Numbered from the stretch's first letter, positions 27,377-35,895 are shown. The stretch: DNA of 36,346 bases from Actinomycetota bacterium (GCA_009699315.1 WLOK01000007.1:1-36346), one strand, 5' to 3'. Numbers and translations are program-made. Notes: generated by a model from the sequence alone, not told the origin.

Positions 27377-28053
27377 GTGCCAGGCCCACATTGCGGGTCG
27401 AGCGCGGGCTACTGCGTGACGGCAATCAGCTCCTCGCCAGCATGGACGAGGTAGGTCGTGGTTCGTTGGCGGGCCCGGTGTCTGTCGGTGTTGTAGTTAT
27501 TGATGTGGATTCGCGGCCCGCGCCCGATGGCGTGCGAGATTCCAAGCTCTTGAGCCCGGCGCAGCGCGAGGTACTTGTTCCGGCTATTCGTTCGTGGGCA
27601 TTTGCCTCAGCGGTAGGGCATGCCGAACCCGAGGAGATTGATGAGTTTGGTCTCACGGCGGCATTGCGACTTGCTGGCGAGCGCGCCCTCGCCCAGTTGC
27701 CCGAGCCCCCGGATCTGGTGCTTCTGGATGGAAGTCATGACTGGCTGACTCGCCCGACTGTGCAGGGCGATCTCTTTGCGGATACGACTGCTGCTGGTGA
27801 TCGATGGGGGCTGCGAGCGGCGCCACGCGTGACAACTCGAGTTAAGGCCGACCTCACGTGCGCCTCGGTAGCAGCGGCAAGCGTGCTGGCGAAGGTCGAA
27901 CGCGATGGCCTCATGCGGGTGCTCGGGACTCAAGTTCCGGACTATGGCTGGGCGTTCAATATGGGCTATTCATCGCCCGAGCACGTACAAGCACTCGAGC
28001 GGATCGGCCCATCGCAGTGGCACCGTCGTTCGTGGAATCTGCCCGGCGTCTAA
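27373..28053 (+). CDS. rnhB: Ribonuclease HII
   Basis: RNase HII cuts RNA in RNA-DNA hybrids and at single ribonucleotides in DNA. The 226-residue protein has the metal-binding motif [13 protein letters not shown] (Asp25, Glu26), the third acidic residue in [11 protein letters not shown], and [21 protein letters not shown] with the fourth. The C-terminal half ends [23 protein letters not shown], typical for the family. The GTG start overlaps the lepB TGA by four bases (GTGA). Confidence 0.95.
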   Translation: MSARPTLRVERGLLRDGNQLLASMDEVGRGSLAGPVSVGVVVIDVDSRPAPDGVRDSKLLSPAQREVLVPAIRSWAFASAVGHAEPEEIDEFGLTAALRLAGERALAQLPEPPDLVLLDGSHDWLTRPTVQGDLFADTTAAGDRWGLRAAPRVTTRVKADLTCASVAAASVLAKVERDGLMRVLGTQVPDYGWAFNMGYSSPEHVQALERIGPSQWHRRSWNLPGV

Positions 28054-28058
28054 CTGAG

Positions 28059-28067
28059 TTATCCACA
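28059..28067 (+). promoter_or_regulatory. DnaA-box-like 9-mer
   Basis: TTATCCACA is a perfect match to the consensus DnaA box. It stands alone six bases after the rnhB stop in the 77-base gap before the yraN-type gene. A single box away from oriC could titrate DnaA or regulate the downstream genes, or be chance. No second box was noticed in the window. Confidence 0.45.
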
Positions 28068-28130
28068 CGTGCGGCTTTAACTCTGGCGTGATTCACTCCG
28101 GTCACGAAGTGTGTGCCGCGGAGGTGGCAT

Positions 28131-28487
28131 ATGCGCGTATCCGACGCACTCGGAAAGTTCGGTGAGCAGCTAGCAGCTCAACACTTGATCGCTGCAGGCA
28201 TGGAAGTTCTTGATCGAAACTGGCGTTGTTCAATCGGCGAGATCGACATCGTGGCTCGCGATGGCGACACCCTCGTCATCTGTGAAGTGAAGACCCGTCG
28301 TTCCCTCACCTTTGGCCATCCGCTGGCTGCGGTGACCCCGATCAAGTTGCGGCGACTTCGCAGGTTGGCAGCAGAGTGGATCTCGACAAGTGGCATTCGC
28401 GCGCGCACTATTCGCCTCGATGTGGTGGCCATCCTTACTCCGCGTGACGGACAACCGATCATCGAGCATGTCCGGGGCGTGAGCTGA
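28131..28487 (+). CDS. yraN: UPF0102 / YraN family protein
   Basis: The 118-residue protein belongs to the YraN family, which has a restriction-endonuclease-like fold. The putative active-site pattern is visible as GEIDIVARDGDTLVICEVKTRR (E, D, then E-x-K at about residues 40-60), and FGEQLAAQHL near the N-terminus is conserved. The family's biological activity is not established; its location beside comM-like and dprA genes suggests a role in DNA processing. GCGGAGG six bases before the ATG at 28131 decides the start, excluding a longer frame from 28113. The stop overlaps the next ATG by one base. Confidence 0.9.
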   Translation: MRVSDALGKFGEQLAAQHLIAAGMEVLDRNWRCSIGEIDIVARDGDTLVICEVKTRRSLTFGHPLAAVTPIKLRRLRRLAAEWISTSGIRARTIRLDVVAILTPRDGQPIIEHVRGVS

Positions 28488-30010
28488 TGCCCGTTGCGCG
28501 CACACGTGGCGCGATTGTCGTAGGTGTGGAGGGAGTGATCGTCGAAGTTGAGGCCGACGTTGCTGCTGGATTGGTGGGCATGACGATCGTGGGTCTGCCG
28601 GACAAAGCGGTAGGGGAGTCCCGTGACCGGGCGCGCACCGCAGTTGTCAACAGCGGACTTGAGTGGCCGCAACGCAAGATCACGATTGCGCTCCTGCCGA
28701 CCGACTTGCACAAGCGCGGTTCCGGACTAGACCTCTCCGTTGCTGTCGCGGTCCTTGCGGCAACAGAGCAGGTCCCCGTTACGGCTGCAGCAGCATGCGT
28801 GGTGATGGGGGAGCTCGGGCTTGATGGGCGTGTACGCCCAGTGAGTGGTGTCGTGTCGGCTGCGATTGCGGCGTACCGCGCAGGTGTAGCCAGACTCGTG
28901 GTGCCGCGAGGCAATGCTGCCGAAGCTTCGCTGGTGCCTGGTCTCGAAGTTGTCCCGGTCGACTCTCTCCTGCACCTAGTCCACGTTCTTCGCGGCATCA
29001 CCCAACCCGAAGCCGTGCCCGAGGCACAGGGACACGCACAGTCGTCCCATCTTCCCGACCTCGCAGATGTTCGCGGTCAGTCCGAAGCGCGCTGGGCACT
29101 TGAGGTGGCTGCCGCGGGTGGGCACCATCTCGCGATGATCGGCATGCCTGGCGTAGGCAAGACGCTGCTGGCTGAGCGACTGCCGGGGATTCTGCCGCCG
29201 CTGGAGACCGAGGAAGCTTTGGAAGTCACGGCGATTCGATCAGCTTTCGGCTTATTGCCAGAGGGTGCTGGGTTGGTCGACCGCCCGCCTTTCGAAGCAC
29301 CTCATCACTCGGCCAGCGAGGTCGCTTTAGTCGGCGGTGGTGCAGGTTCGCGCATCCGTGCCGGGTTGGTGACACTCGCACACCACGGAGTGCTGTTTCT
29401 CGATGAGGCTCCTGAGTTTGATCGCGCTGCCTTGGAGGCGCTGCGGCAATCCCTCGAATCCGGAGTCGCAGTCGTTGCGCGGTCAGGATTTAGCGTGAGG
29501 TTGCCTGCTCGATTTCAACTGCTGATTGCCGCCAACCCATGTCCATGCGGGTTTGGATTAGGGCGTGGCGATCGGTGCACCTGTTCTTCGATCGCAAGGC
29601 GACGATACGCACATAAGTTGTCCGGTCCGCTTCTCGATCGCATCGACTTACGCGTCGAACTTGAGCAGTCGGGTGACTTGATCGGCGAACCAGCCGAATC
29701 CTCAGCGGCTGTCGCTGATCGCGTGCGGCTTGCTCGTGAACGCGCCGCCCGCCGCTGGCAGGCAATGCCCTGGACGTTGAATGCGCACGTTCCCCCCGCG
29801 GCACTGCGCAGTACCTTCCCACCGACCCCATCGGCATGGCGCCTCTTGCGCGGAGCCGTGCGCGAACGATCCGTCAGCCAACGCGGCGCCGATCGCGTCC
29901 TTCGCGTCGCGTGGACCCTCGCTGATCTTGGCGGAACGGCCGTACCTGGAGACGACGAAGTGGCCGCAGCACTGGCCGTGCGTTCCACTGCACCGGGGTG
30001 GGCAGCATGA
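28487..30010 (+). CDS. YifB/ComM family Mg-chelatase-like AAA+ protein
   Basis: The 507-residue protein has an N-terminal Lon-protease-like S5 domain (about 1-170, with TIVGLPDKAVGESRDR). A central AAA+ module follows with Walker A GMPGVGKTLLAERL (about 219), Walker B VLFLDEAPEF (about 303), and NPCPCGFGLGRGDRCTC, then a C-terminal Mg-chelatase domain with LSGPLLDRIDLRVEL. In Gram-negatives ComM is a bidirectional hexameric helicase that promotes branch migration during natural transformation. In actinobacteria the role is less studied, but linkage to dprA fits DNA uptake or recombination. The ATG overlaps the yraN TGA. Confidence 0.92.
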   Translation: MPVARTRGAIVVGVEGVIVEVEADVAAGLVGMTIVGLPDKAVGESRDRARTAVVNSGLEWPQRKITIALLPTDLHKRGSGLDLSVAVAVLAATEQVPVTAAAACVVMGELGLDGRVRPVSGVVSAAIAAYRAGVARLVVPRGNAAEASLVPGLEVVPVDSLLHLVHVLRGITQPEAVPEAQGHAQSSHLPDLADVRGQSEARWALEVAAAGGHHLAMIGMPGVGKTLLAERLPGILPPLETEEALEVTAIRSAFGLLPEGAGLVDRPPFEAPHHSASEVALVGGGAGSRIRAGLVTLAHHGVLFLDEAPEFDRAALEALRQSLESGVAVVARSGFSVRLPARFQLLIAANPCPCGFGLGRGDRCTCSSIARRRYAHKLSGPLLDRIDLRVELEQSGDLIGEPAESSAAVADRVRLARERAARRWQAMPWTLNAHVPPAALRSTFPPTPSAWRLLRGAVRERSVSQRGADRVLRVAWTLADLGGTAVPGDDEVAAALAVRSTAPGWAA

Positions 30011-31134
30011 ACGATCTTGATATGCGTGCGCGGGTGCTGCTTTCACGACTCAGCGAGCCGGTCGATGCTCACCTCAACCGCCGCATTAATGAAATCGGAG
30101 CGGCTGAAACAGCAGCTGAACTCGTCGCAGGCACTTCGCCGCTGCGCAACGCGGAGTCATTGCGGATTCGACTCGACCACAACGACCCAGAGCGCATGGT
30201 GGACGCCGACCTTGCATCGGCTGAACGAGTCGGTGCGCGTGTCATCACCCCAGGTACACCTGCGTGGCCCACGCAGCTTGACCAGCTCGGTGAACGCGCG
30301 CCCATACTCCTGTGGGTGCTCGGCTCCGGTGATCTGCGGCTCTTGGCCCTGCGGTCAGTGGCGATGGTGGGCGCTCGAGCCGCAACGTCATACGGCGAAA
30401 CAGTGGCTCGCCGTTGGTCAGCCGATTTTGTGACGCACGGATGGACCGTCGTGTCTGGTGGAGCATTCGGCATTGACGCTGCGGCACACCGAGGGGCCCT
30501 CGCTGCAGGAGGTGCCACGGTCTGCATCCTTGCGAGTGGTGTCGATGTGCCCTACCCGCGATCGCATGACCTACTACTGGCGCAGATCGCAGAGAACGGT
30601 CTAGTGGTGAGCGAATCCCCGCCAGGTAGCTCGGCGATGCGGCAAAGATTCCTCACTCGCAATCGCCTAATCGCTGCAATCTCACGCGCAACTGTTGTCG
30701 TTGAGGCCGCACTGCGTTCCGGTGCCCGAAGCACTGCTGGAGAGGCGGCCGAACTTGCCCGTCCGGTGTTTGCTGTTCCGGGCCCGGTCACCTCGGTGAG
30801 TTCGGCGGGCTGTCACGCCCTCATTCGCCAGCATGCGGCCGAATTGGTGGCGGGCTCCGATGATGTGCTCTCGCTTCTCGATCCGCTAGGCGTTGCTGCT
30901 CCAGTCGACCGCGAACCGGCACGTGTCGATGACGGCCTCGCCACGCGAGAAGCCCGCGTGCTTGATGCCGTGCCTCTACGCAAGCCCGCATCTATGACTG
31001 CGCTGGTGCGGACGGCTGGACTCACTCCCACTGAGGTTGTGGCTGCCCTGGGGCACCTGCAGTCTCGGGGTCTCGTGCGGCGTGCACCGGATGGTTGGGT
31101 CAAACAGGCACGCCAAGAATCCGTGCCTGCGTGA
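30007..31134 (+). CDS. dprA: DNA-processing protein DprA
   Basis: DprA binds incoming single-stranded DNA and loads RecA during transformation; it is also kept in non-competent species. The 375-residue protein has the Rossmann-like core with MVGARAATSYGE (about residue 119), SGGAFGIDAAAHRGAL (about 150), CILASGVDVPYPRSH and RFLTRNRLIAAIS. A C-terminal winged-helix segment (about 320-370) ends GLVRRAPDGWV. The ATG at 30007 was chosen over a GTG at 29998 because it gives the common ATGA overlap with the upstream stop. The yraN-yifB-dprA order is a conserved actinobacterial unit. Confidence 0.95.
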   Translation: MNDLDMRARVLLSRLSEPVDAHLNRRINEIGAAETAAELVAGTSPLRNAESLRIRLDHNDPERMVDADLASAERVGARVITPGTPAWPTQLDQLGERAPILLWVLGSGDLRLLALRSVAMVGARAATSYGETVARRWSADFVTHGWTVVSGGAFGIDAAAHRGALAAGGATVCILASGVDVPYPRSHDLLLAQIAENGLVVSESPPGSSAMRQRFLTRNRLIAAISRATVVVEAALRSGARSTAGEAAELARPVFAVPGPVTSVSSAGCHALIRQHAAELVAGSDDVLSLLDPLGVAAPVDREPARVDDGLATREARVLDAVPLRKPASMTALVRTAGLTPTEVVAALGHLQSRGLVRRAPDGWVKQARQESVPA

Positions 31135-31165
31135 TCTTGAGCCAGTCTGCAGCCACCATGGGGGA

Positions 31166-32098
31166 GTGAGCGCGGGAGAGTCACTCGACCTGCCGGTCGC
31201 CTGGGAGCAGGCCCTGGCCAGCTTCGTCATGCATTTGCGAGATGAGCGTGGTCGCAGTGCCCACACCGTGCGCGCCTACTCGGCGGACATTCGCGATCTG
31301 CTTCAGCATTCGCGACAGTCGGGATGCGTTGACCTAAGCGACATCGATCTGGCCGAACTTCGCGCATGGCTCGCGGACCAGAACTCCGCAGGTCACGCGC
31401 GTACGTCACTGGCTCGTCGGGCTGCCGCCGCGCGATCATTCACATCGTGGTTGCGTCGCCGTGGGCTCATTGAAATCGACCCTGGGACCAGACTGTCGAG
31501 TCCGCGCCCGCATCGGCACCTTCCCGAGGTTCTCACTGCGGCCGAAGCGGAGACAATGCTCGACAACGCGGCTGTCCGTGCCGATGACGGCGATCCGCAA
31601 ACTTCTCGTGATAGGGCCATGCTCGAACTTCTCTATGCGGGTGGCATCCGTGTCTCCGAACTTTGTGGGCTCGACCTTGGTGATGTCGACATGTCGCGAC
31701 GGGTCATGAGAGTGCGGGGCAAAGGCGACAAGGAACGCATGGTCCCGTTTGGAGTTCCGGCAGCAAAAGCTCTGCAGGAGTGGCTTGGCGTGCGAATTCA
31801 ACTGCTCGCACCCGCCAGCGGAAACGCGATCTTTCTCGGAGCGCGCGGTGGCCGAATAGATCCTCGTCGGGTGCGATCGGTCGTGCACGAACTCATTGCG
31901 TCTGTGCCGGGTGCGCCTGATATTGCACCGCATGGATTGCGACACTCAGCAGCGACGCACGTGCTGGAAGGTGGGGCAGACCTTCGGATGGTGCAGGAAC
32001 TACTTGGTCACTCCAGTCTCGCCTCCACTCAGATTTACACGCACGTGTCCGTGGAGCGTCTGAGGTCAACGTTCGAGCAAGCGCACCCTCGGGCGTAG
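31166..32098 (+). CDS. xerC: Tyrosine recombinase XerC
   Basis: XerC and XerD resolve chromosome dimers at dif. The 310-residue protein has the N-terminal SAM-like domain (FVMHLRDERGRSAHTVRAY) and the catalytic domain. The Arg is in GGIRVSEL (about 160), the Lys in GKGDKERMVPF, then HGLRHSAATH, LGHSSLASTQIYTHVS with the nucleophilic Tyr near residue 290. All catalytic residues are present. The GTG at 31166 gives the normal length; longer in-frame starts upstream overlap dprA and add unconserved sequence. CACCAT six bases upstream is a weak -10 candidate. It could equally be classed as XerD on sequence alone; its place after dprA favours XerC. Confidence 0.9.
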   Translation: MSAGESLDLPVAWEQALASFVMHLRDERGRSAHTVRAYSADIRDLLQHSRQSGCVDLSDIDLAELRAWLADQNSAGHARTSLARRAAAARSFTSWLRRRGLIEIDPGTRLSSPRPHRHLPEVLTAAEAETMLDNAAVRADDGDPQTSRDRAMLELLYAGGIRVSELCGLDLGDVDMSRRVMRVRGKGDKERMVPFGVPAAKALQEWLGVRIQLLAPASGNAIFLGARGGRIDPRRVRSVVHELIASVPGAPDIAPHGLRHSAATHVLEGGADLRMVQELLGHSSLASTQIYTHVSVERLRSTFEQAHPRA

Positions 32099-32100
32099 GC

Positions 32101-32565
32101 CTAGAGCGGTTTGAGGACTATGCGTCGCAGCAGGCGCATCGGATCGAGGTAGGTGCTGCCGCGTTTTAGGCCCCAATGTAGACAGCGGCAGTGTCCCCCG
32201 GTGGCAGCGATGCGACCGATCACTTCTCCAGCGAAGACCTGCTCGCCGACCGACACGGAGGGGTCGACCGGCTCATAGGTCGTGCGAAGGCCGCCGTGAT
32301 CAATACTCACGACCCCCCGGCCAGCCAGATCTCCGGCGTAGACGACCCGCCCCGCGCCTGCTGCGAGGACCCACGATCCTGCGGTGGCAGCCAGATCTAC
32401 GCCCCGGTGGCCCACATCCCAATCGGCGGCACCGGGGGCGAACGGAGCCGAGACCCGAAGGGTGCCATCGAGGGGCGCTCGCCATCGGGATGCTTCGGCC
32501 GGGGACGCCATGAGGAAGGCAAGCAGGGTGAGTAGGGAAACGAACACGAGTCGGGTTCGGCGCAT
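32101..32565 (-). CDS. Secreted M23-type peptidase-like protein
   Basis: The protein of 154 residues starts with a signal peptide (RRTR, then a hydrophobic stretch to about residue 20, with ASPAEA as a likely cleavage site). The rest is a LytM/M23 fold: WDVGHRGVDLAA supplies the zinc ligands His53 and Asp57, then GRVVYAGDLAGRG and VSIDHGG. The final motif reads GHCRCLHWG, so the usual His-x-His is Cys128-x-His130. It may bind or trim peptidoglycan, but activity is uncertain. The ATG at 32565 is set by the signal peptide; a longer frame would add 53 residues of leader-like sequence. It converges on xerC with two bases between stops. Confidence 0.85.
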   Translation of the reverse strand: MRRTRLVFVSLLTLLAFLMASPAEASRWRAPLDGTLRVSAPFAPGAADWDVGHRGVDLAATAGSWVLAAGAGRVVYAGDLAGRGVVSIDHGGLRTTYEPVDPSVSVGEQVFAGEVIGRIAATGGHCRCLHWGLKRGSTYLDPMRLLRRIVLKPL

Positions 32566-32572
32566 AGGAGCC

Positions 32573-32601
32573 ACAGTCGGGGGGCGTGGCCTCCGCGGCA
32601 A
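32573..32601 (-). promoter_or_regulatory. Candidate promoter of the M23 gene
   Basis: On the minus strand TTGCCG (32601-32596) and GACTGT (32578-32573) are 17 bases apart, and seven bases separate the -10 from the ATG. No Shine-Dalgarno sequence is visible, so this would be another leaderless or near-leaderless mRNA. The -35 is a better match than at the other candidates. Confidence 0.45.
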
Positions 32602-32645
32602 GACCGGGTGACCGCCCTGTGGATGGAGCACTGTCCCTCGCCCCG

Positions 32646-32651
32646 TACACT
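32646..32651 (+). promoter_or_regulatory. Candidate -10 element for rpsB
   Basis: TACACT fits the TANNNT -10 consensus well and would start transcription near 32658, leaving a leader of about 165 bases before rpsB. No clear -35 is found 17-18 bases upstream. Confidence 0.4.
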
Positions 32652-32701
32652 GCTCCTTGGACCAGACGGCCTCGGCTAGACGGTTACATCGCACGACCTT
32701 C

Positions 32702-32756
32702 GCGGGCTCCGGCCCGCCCGACACGTTCCAGAGGTCCCGCTTCCCAGCGGGTGGAA
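32702..32756 (+). promoter_or_regulatory. Potential structured leader of rpsB
   Basis: Two hairpins lie in a row. The first pairs GCGGGC (32702-32707) with GCCCGC (32712-32717) around TCCG. The second pairs CCCGCT (32736-32741) with AGCGGG (32746-32751) around TCCC, and is extended by TTCCA (32726-32730) with TGGAA (32752-32756), leaving a five-base one-sided bulge GAGGT. A third possible stem (CCCC/GGGG, 32782-32793) lies nearer the start codon and competes with a GGCT/AGCC pairing. An autogenous S2 control element is a reasonable guess, not shown. Confidence 0.45.
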
Positions 32757-32824
32757 GGTGCGGTGGTCGTCAGGAGGCTCTCCCCAGCCGGGGCGGGCTT
32801 ATGAACCTATGAATGGAGTACGCC

Positions 32825-33643
32825 ATGGCCGTTGTGACCATGCGTCAGCTGCTCGAGAGCGGCGTTCACTTCGGGCACCAGACCCGTCGTTGGAACCCGA
32901 AGATGAAGCGATTCATCATCACCGAGCGCAATGGCATTTACATCATCGATCTGCAGCAGTCGCTGTCCTACATCGATCGCGCCTACGAGTTCGTGAAGGA
33001 GACCGTCGCACATGGCGGTTCGATCATGTTCGTTGGCACGAAGAAGCAGGCGCAGGAGCCAGTTGCACAGCAGGCTGCGCGAGTCGGTATGCCCTACGTC
33101 AACCAGCGTTGGCTCGGTGGCATGCTCACCAACTTCAACACGGTCTACAAGCGTCTTCAGCGTATGAAGGAACTTGAGCAGATCGACTTCACGAACGTTG
33201 CTGCTTCCGGACTGACCAAGAAGGAACTCCTCGTTTTGGAGCGCGAGAAGGACAAGCTCACGCGTACCCTTGGCGGTCTTCGCGACATGCACAAGGTGCC
33301 GAGCATTGTCTGGGTCGTGGACACCAAGAAGGAGCACATCGCCGTAGGTGAGGCTCGCAAGTTGGGCATCCCCGTTATCGCGATCCTTGACACCAACTGT
33401 GATCCCGACGAGGTCGACTTCCCGATTCCGGGCAACGACGATGCAATTCGTTCCGTTGCGCTCCTCACACGCGTCATCGCCGATGCGGTTGCCGAGGGCC
33501 TGATGGCTCGCGCGAGCCGCTCAACCGGTGAGGTTGCCGCTGCTGAGGTCGTCGAACCGCTCGCCGAGTGGGAGCAGGAGCTCCTTGCTGGCGCCGGTGA
33601 GGTTGTTGCGCCCGTTGAGGACGCTGCACCCGTCGCTGAGTGA
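32825..33643 (+). CDS. rpsB: 30S ribosomal protein S2
   Basis: S2 binds late to the 30S subunit and is needed for S1 attachment and initiation. The 272-residue protein starts [27 protein letters not shown] in family style. It contains [41 protein letters not shown] and [14 protein letters not shown]. The final 35 residues are an acidic Val/Ala/Glu tail like that of S16. The ATG at 32825 follows GGAG with suitable spacing; a start at 32813 would add four residues. It is followed by tsf, the universal rpsB-tsf pair. Confidence 0.97.
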   Translation: MAVVTMRQLLESGVHFGHQTRRWNPKMKRFIITERNGIYIIDLQQSLSYIDRAYEFVKETVAHGGSIMFVGTKKQAQEPVAQQAARVGMPYVNQRWLGGMLTNFNTVYKRLQRMKELEQIDFTNVAASGLTKKELLVLEREKDKLTRTLGGLRDMHKVPSIVWVVDTKKEHIAVGEARKLGIPVIAILDTNCDPDEVDFPIPGNDDAIRSVALLTRVIADAVAEGLMARASRSTGEVAAAEVVEPLAEWEQELLAGAGEVVAPVEDAAPVAE

Positions 33644-33645
33644 CA

Positions 33646-33675
33646 TTTTTTTTCGTACGCTTGCGCATGTGCGCA
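33646..33675 (+). other. rpsB-tsf intergenic T8 tract and small hairpin
   Basis: A run of eight T (33646-33653) begins two bases after the rpsB stop, but no stable hairpin precedes it. A short inverted repeat follows: TGCGC (33662-33666), ATGT loop, GCGCA (33671-33675). The usual terminator order is reversed, so I do not call a terminator on either strand with confidence. It could attenuate tsf relative to rpsB or be an RNA-processing site. Confidence 0.35.
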
Positions 33676-33690
33676 CTTTGAGAGGGATTC

Positions 33691-34509
33691 ATGGCTGAGT
33701 TCACTGCTGCCGACGTCAAGAAACTTCGCGACCAGACCGGCGCCGGAATGATGGACTGCAAGAAGGCACTTACTGATGCCGACGGCGATCATGCCCAAGC
33801 GGTCGAGATCTTGCGTATCTCGGGCGCTGCCAAGGCTGCAAAGCGTGGAGCTGAGCGTGAGACGTCCAATGGCATCGTTGCCAATGACGCCAATGCACTC
33901 ATCGAGTTGCTTTGTGAGACCGACTTCGTAGCGAAGTCCGCCGACTTCCAGACCTTGGCTAACGCCATCGTTGCGGCAGCCAATGCTGCACAGGTCGGCG
34001 ACCAGGCAGGTGTGCTCGCGTTGAGCCTCCCTCAGGGTGGCACGGTTGCCGAGGCAATTGCGGGCATTGCTGCTGTTATTGGCGAGAAGATCGAGCTGGG
34101 TCGCACTGCTGTGCTCCCGACTCCCGTCTCGGTGTACATGCACCGTCGCGCATCCGATCTGCCCCCGCAGGTTGGTGTTTTGGTTTCTTATCAGGGCAGT
34201 GAGGAAGCCGCTCGGGGCGCCGCGATGCAGGCAGCGGCCATGAAGCCGTTGTACCTCGTGCGCGAGGATGTCCCTGCGGATGTCATCGAGACCGAGCGTC
34301 GGGTGGCCGAGGCCAAGGCGATCGAGGATGGCAAGCCCGAGGCTGCGCTGCCGAAGATCATCGAGGGTCGCGTGGGTGCCTACTTCAAGGACTACTGCCT
34401 ACTCGAGCAGGATTCGGTCACGGACTCGAAGAAGAATGTGGCCGCTGTGCTGAAGGATGCGGGCACCACAGTGACCGCATTCGTGCGCTTCGACGTAGGA
34501 CAGGGCTGA
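33691..34509 (+). CDS. tsf: Translation elongation factor Ts
   Basis: EF-Ts recycles EF-Tu by releasing GDP. The 272-residue protein has the N-terminal UBA-like domain DVKKLRDQTGAGMMDCKKAL (residues 8-27) and the core TDFVAKSADF motif (the TDFV that contacts EF-Tu, about residue 77). The second core subdomain follows, with a final KKNVAAVLKDAGTTVTAFVRFDVG. Length is normal. GAGAGGG six bases before the ATG is the Shine-Dalgarno sequence. Confidence 0.97.
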   Translation: MAEFTAADVKKLRDQTGAGMMDCKKALTDADGDHAQAVEILRISGAAKAAKRGAERETSNGIVANDANALIELLCETDFVAKSADFQTLANAIVAAANAAQVGDQAGVLALSLPQGGTVAEAIAGIAAVIGEKIELGRTAVLPTPVSVYMHRRASDLPPQVGVLVSYQGSEEAARGAAMQAAAMKPLYLVREDVPADVIETERRVAEAKAIEDGKPEAALPKIIEGRVGAYFKDYCLLEQDSVTDSKKNVAAVLKDAGTTVTAFVRFDVGQG

Positions 34510-34568
34510 CGTAGGGCAGACTCGGAGCGTACGTACTGCGGGATCGCACGAACCAAGAGGGAGACTGC

Positions 34569-35324
34569 ATGAGTGCACCGGCAAAGTGGCCTGCTGCTCC
34601 TGAGGGCGGTTGGTCGCGTGTTCTGCTCAAACTCTCTGGCGAAGCATTTGCCGGCGGAGGCGGGCTCGGCGTCGATCCCGATGTCGTGCAATCGATAGCG
34701 ACTCAAATCGCTGCCGTTGTCCGTGCTGGCACCGAAGTGGCCGTAGTTATAGGTGGTGGCAACTACTTCCGCGGTGCTCAGTTATCCGAGCGAGGCATGG
34801 ACCGTTCTCGCGCCGACTACATCGGCATGCTCGGGACCGTCATGAACTGTCTGGCTTTGCAGGACTTTCTCGATCATCAAGGTGTCGACACGCGCGTGCA
34901 GACTGCTATCACGATGGGGCAAGTAGCGGAGCCGTACATCCCGCGACGTGCCGTGCGCCACTTAGAGAAGGGCCGCGTGGTCATCTTCGGCGCCGGACTC
35001 GGTGCCCCGTACTTCTCCACGGACACTACGGCCGCGCAGCGCGCGCTCGAAATCGGCGCACAGGTCGTCTTGATGGCAAAGGGCGTCGATGGCGTCTACG
35101 ACTCCGATCCGCGTACAAATCCCGATGCAAAGCGCTTTGAGGAACTCACGCACAGTGCGGTACTCAACCTCGGGTTAAAGGTTGCCGACGCCACCTCGAT
35201 CAGTTTGTGTGGTGAAAACAACCTGCCTATCGTCGTCTTTAATCTCCTAGTCGACGGCAATATTGCTCGCGCGGTCCGCGGAGATCGCATCGGCACGATC
35301 ATCAATACAGCCAAGGGAGCCTGA
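34569..35324 (+). CDS. pyrH: UMP kinase
   Basis: PyrH phosphorylates UMP to UDP in pyrimidine synthesis. The 251-residue protein shows the amino-acid-kinase fold motifs: [12 protein letters not shown] near residue 20, [49 protein letters not shown] and [16 protein letters not shown]. The first ~15 residues ([13 protein letters not shown]) are a non-conserved extension. GGGAG seven bases upstream supports the ATG. A 59-base gap after tsf holds no clear promoter. frr follows after one base, so pyrH-frr are cotranscribed. Confidence 0.97.
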   Translation: MSAPAKWPAAPEGGWSRVLLKLSGEAFAGGGGLGVDPDVVQSIATQIAAVVRAGTEVAVVIGGGNYFRGAQLSERGMDRSRADYIGMLGTVMNCLALQDFLDHQGVDTRVQTAITMGQVAEPYIPRRAVRHLEKGRVVIFGAGLGAPYFSTDTTAAQRALEIGAQVVLMAKGVDGVYDSDPRTNPDAKRFEELTHSAVLNLGLKVADATSISLCGENNLPIVVFNLLVDGNIARAVRGDRIGTIINTAKGA

Positions 35325-35325
35325 C

Positions 35326-35892
35326 GTGAGCGACCAGACCGACGAGATCCTGCTCGAGGCCGAGGACAAAATGGACAAGGCCATCGCCGTGGCTAGGGAA
35401 GACTTCGCGACGGTGCGCACCGGTCGTGCGACTCCGACCATCTTTAACAAGATCGTGGTCGACTACTACGGCACGTTCACGCCCATACAGCAGCTAGCGT
35501 CATTCCAGAGTCCCGAAGCACGCATGATCATCGTCAGCCCTTACGACAAAGGTGCCTCGGCGGCAATTGAGAAGGCGATTCGCGATAGCGACCTCGGGGT
35601 CAATCCAACCTCCGACGGCAGTGTCATTCGCGTGGTGTTGCCGCAGCTCACCGAAGAACGTCGTAAGGAATACATCAAGTTGGCAAAGCACAAAGCCGAA
35701 GAAGCACGAATCTCCATGCGCAATATTCGTCGTCATGCAAAAGAGAGTCTCGATAAACTCCAAAAAGACGGCGATGTGGGCGAGGACGAAATACGCCGTG
35801 CCGAGAAAGCTCTCGATGATCTCACGCACAAGCACGTGGAGGCCATCGACGAAGTTCTCAAGCACAAGGAAGCCGAACTCCTCGAGGTCTGA
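35326..35892 (+). CDS. frr: Ribosome recycling factor
   Basis: RRF splits the post-termination ribosome together with EF-G. The 188-residue protein has [65 protein letters not shown] and the C-terminal helix [22 protein letters not shown], all standard. The GTG at 35326 gives the normal length and has AAGGGAG upstream inside pyrH; longer in-frame starts would overlap pyrH. Stop at 35892 is three bases before cdsA. Confidence 0.97.
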   Translation: MSDQTDEILLEAEDKMDKAIAVAREDFATVRTGRATPTIFNKIVVDYYGTFTPIQQLASFQSPEARMIIVSPYDKGASAAIEKAIRDSDLGVNPTSDGSVIRVVLPQLTEERRKEYIKLAKHKAEEARISMRNIRRHAKESLDKLQKDGDVGEDEIRRAEKALDDLTHKHVEAIDEVLKHKEAELLEV

Positions 35893-35895
35893 CAG

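Noticed and set aside
28113-28130. Longer start for the yraN-type gene
   Set aside because: The GGAGG Shine-Dalgarno sequence lies inside this extension and points to the ATG at 28131.
31037-31165. Longer xerC reading frame overlapping the end of dprA
   Set aside because: The extra 43 residues are unconserved and read through dprA coding sequence; the GTG at 31166 gives the normal XerC length.
32566-32724. N-terminal extension of the M23 gene (53 residues)
   Set aside because: It would bury the signal peptide inside the protein and runs across the candidate promoters for both the M23 gene and rpsB.
33157-34143. A 328-codon open frame on the minus strand over rpsB and tsf
   Set aside because: Antisense to two universal genes and shows no conserved motif.
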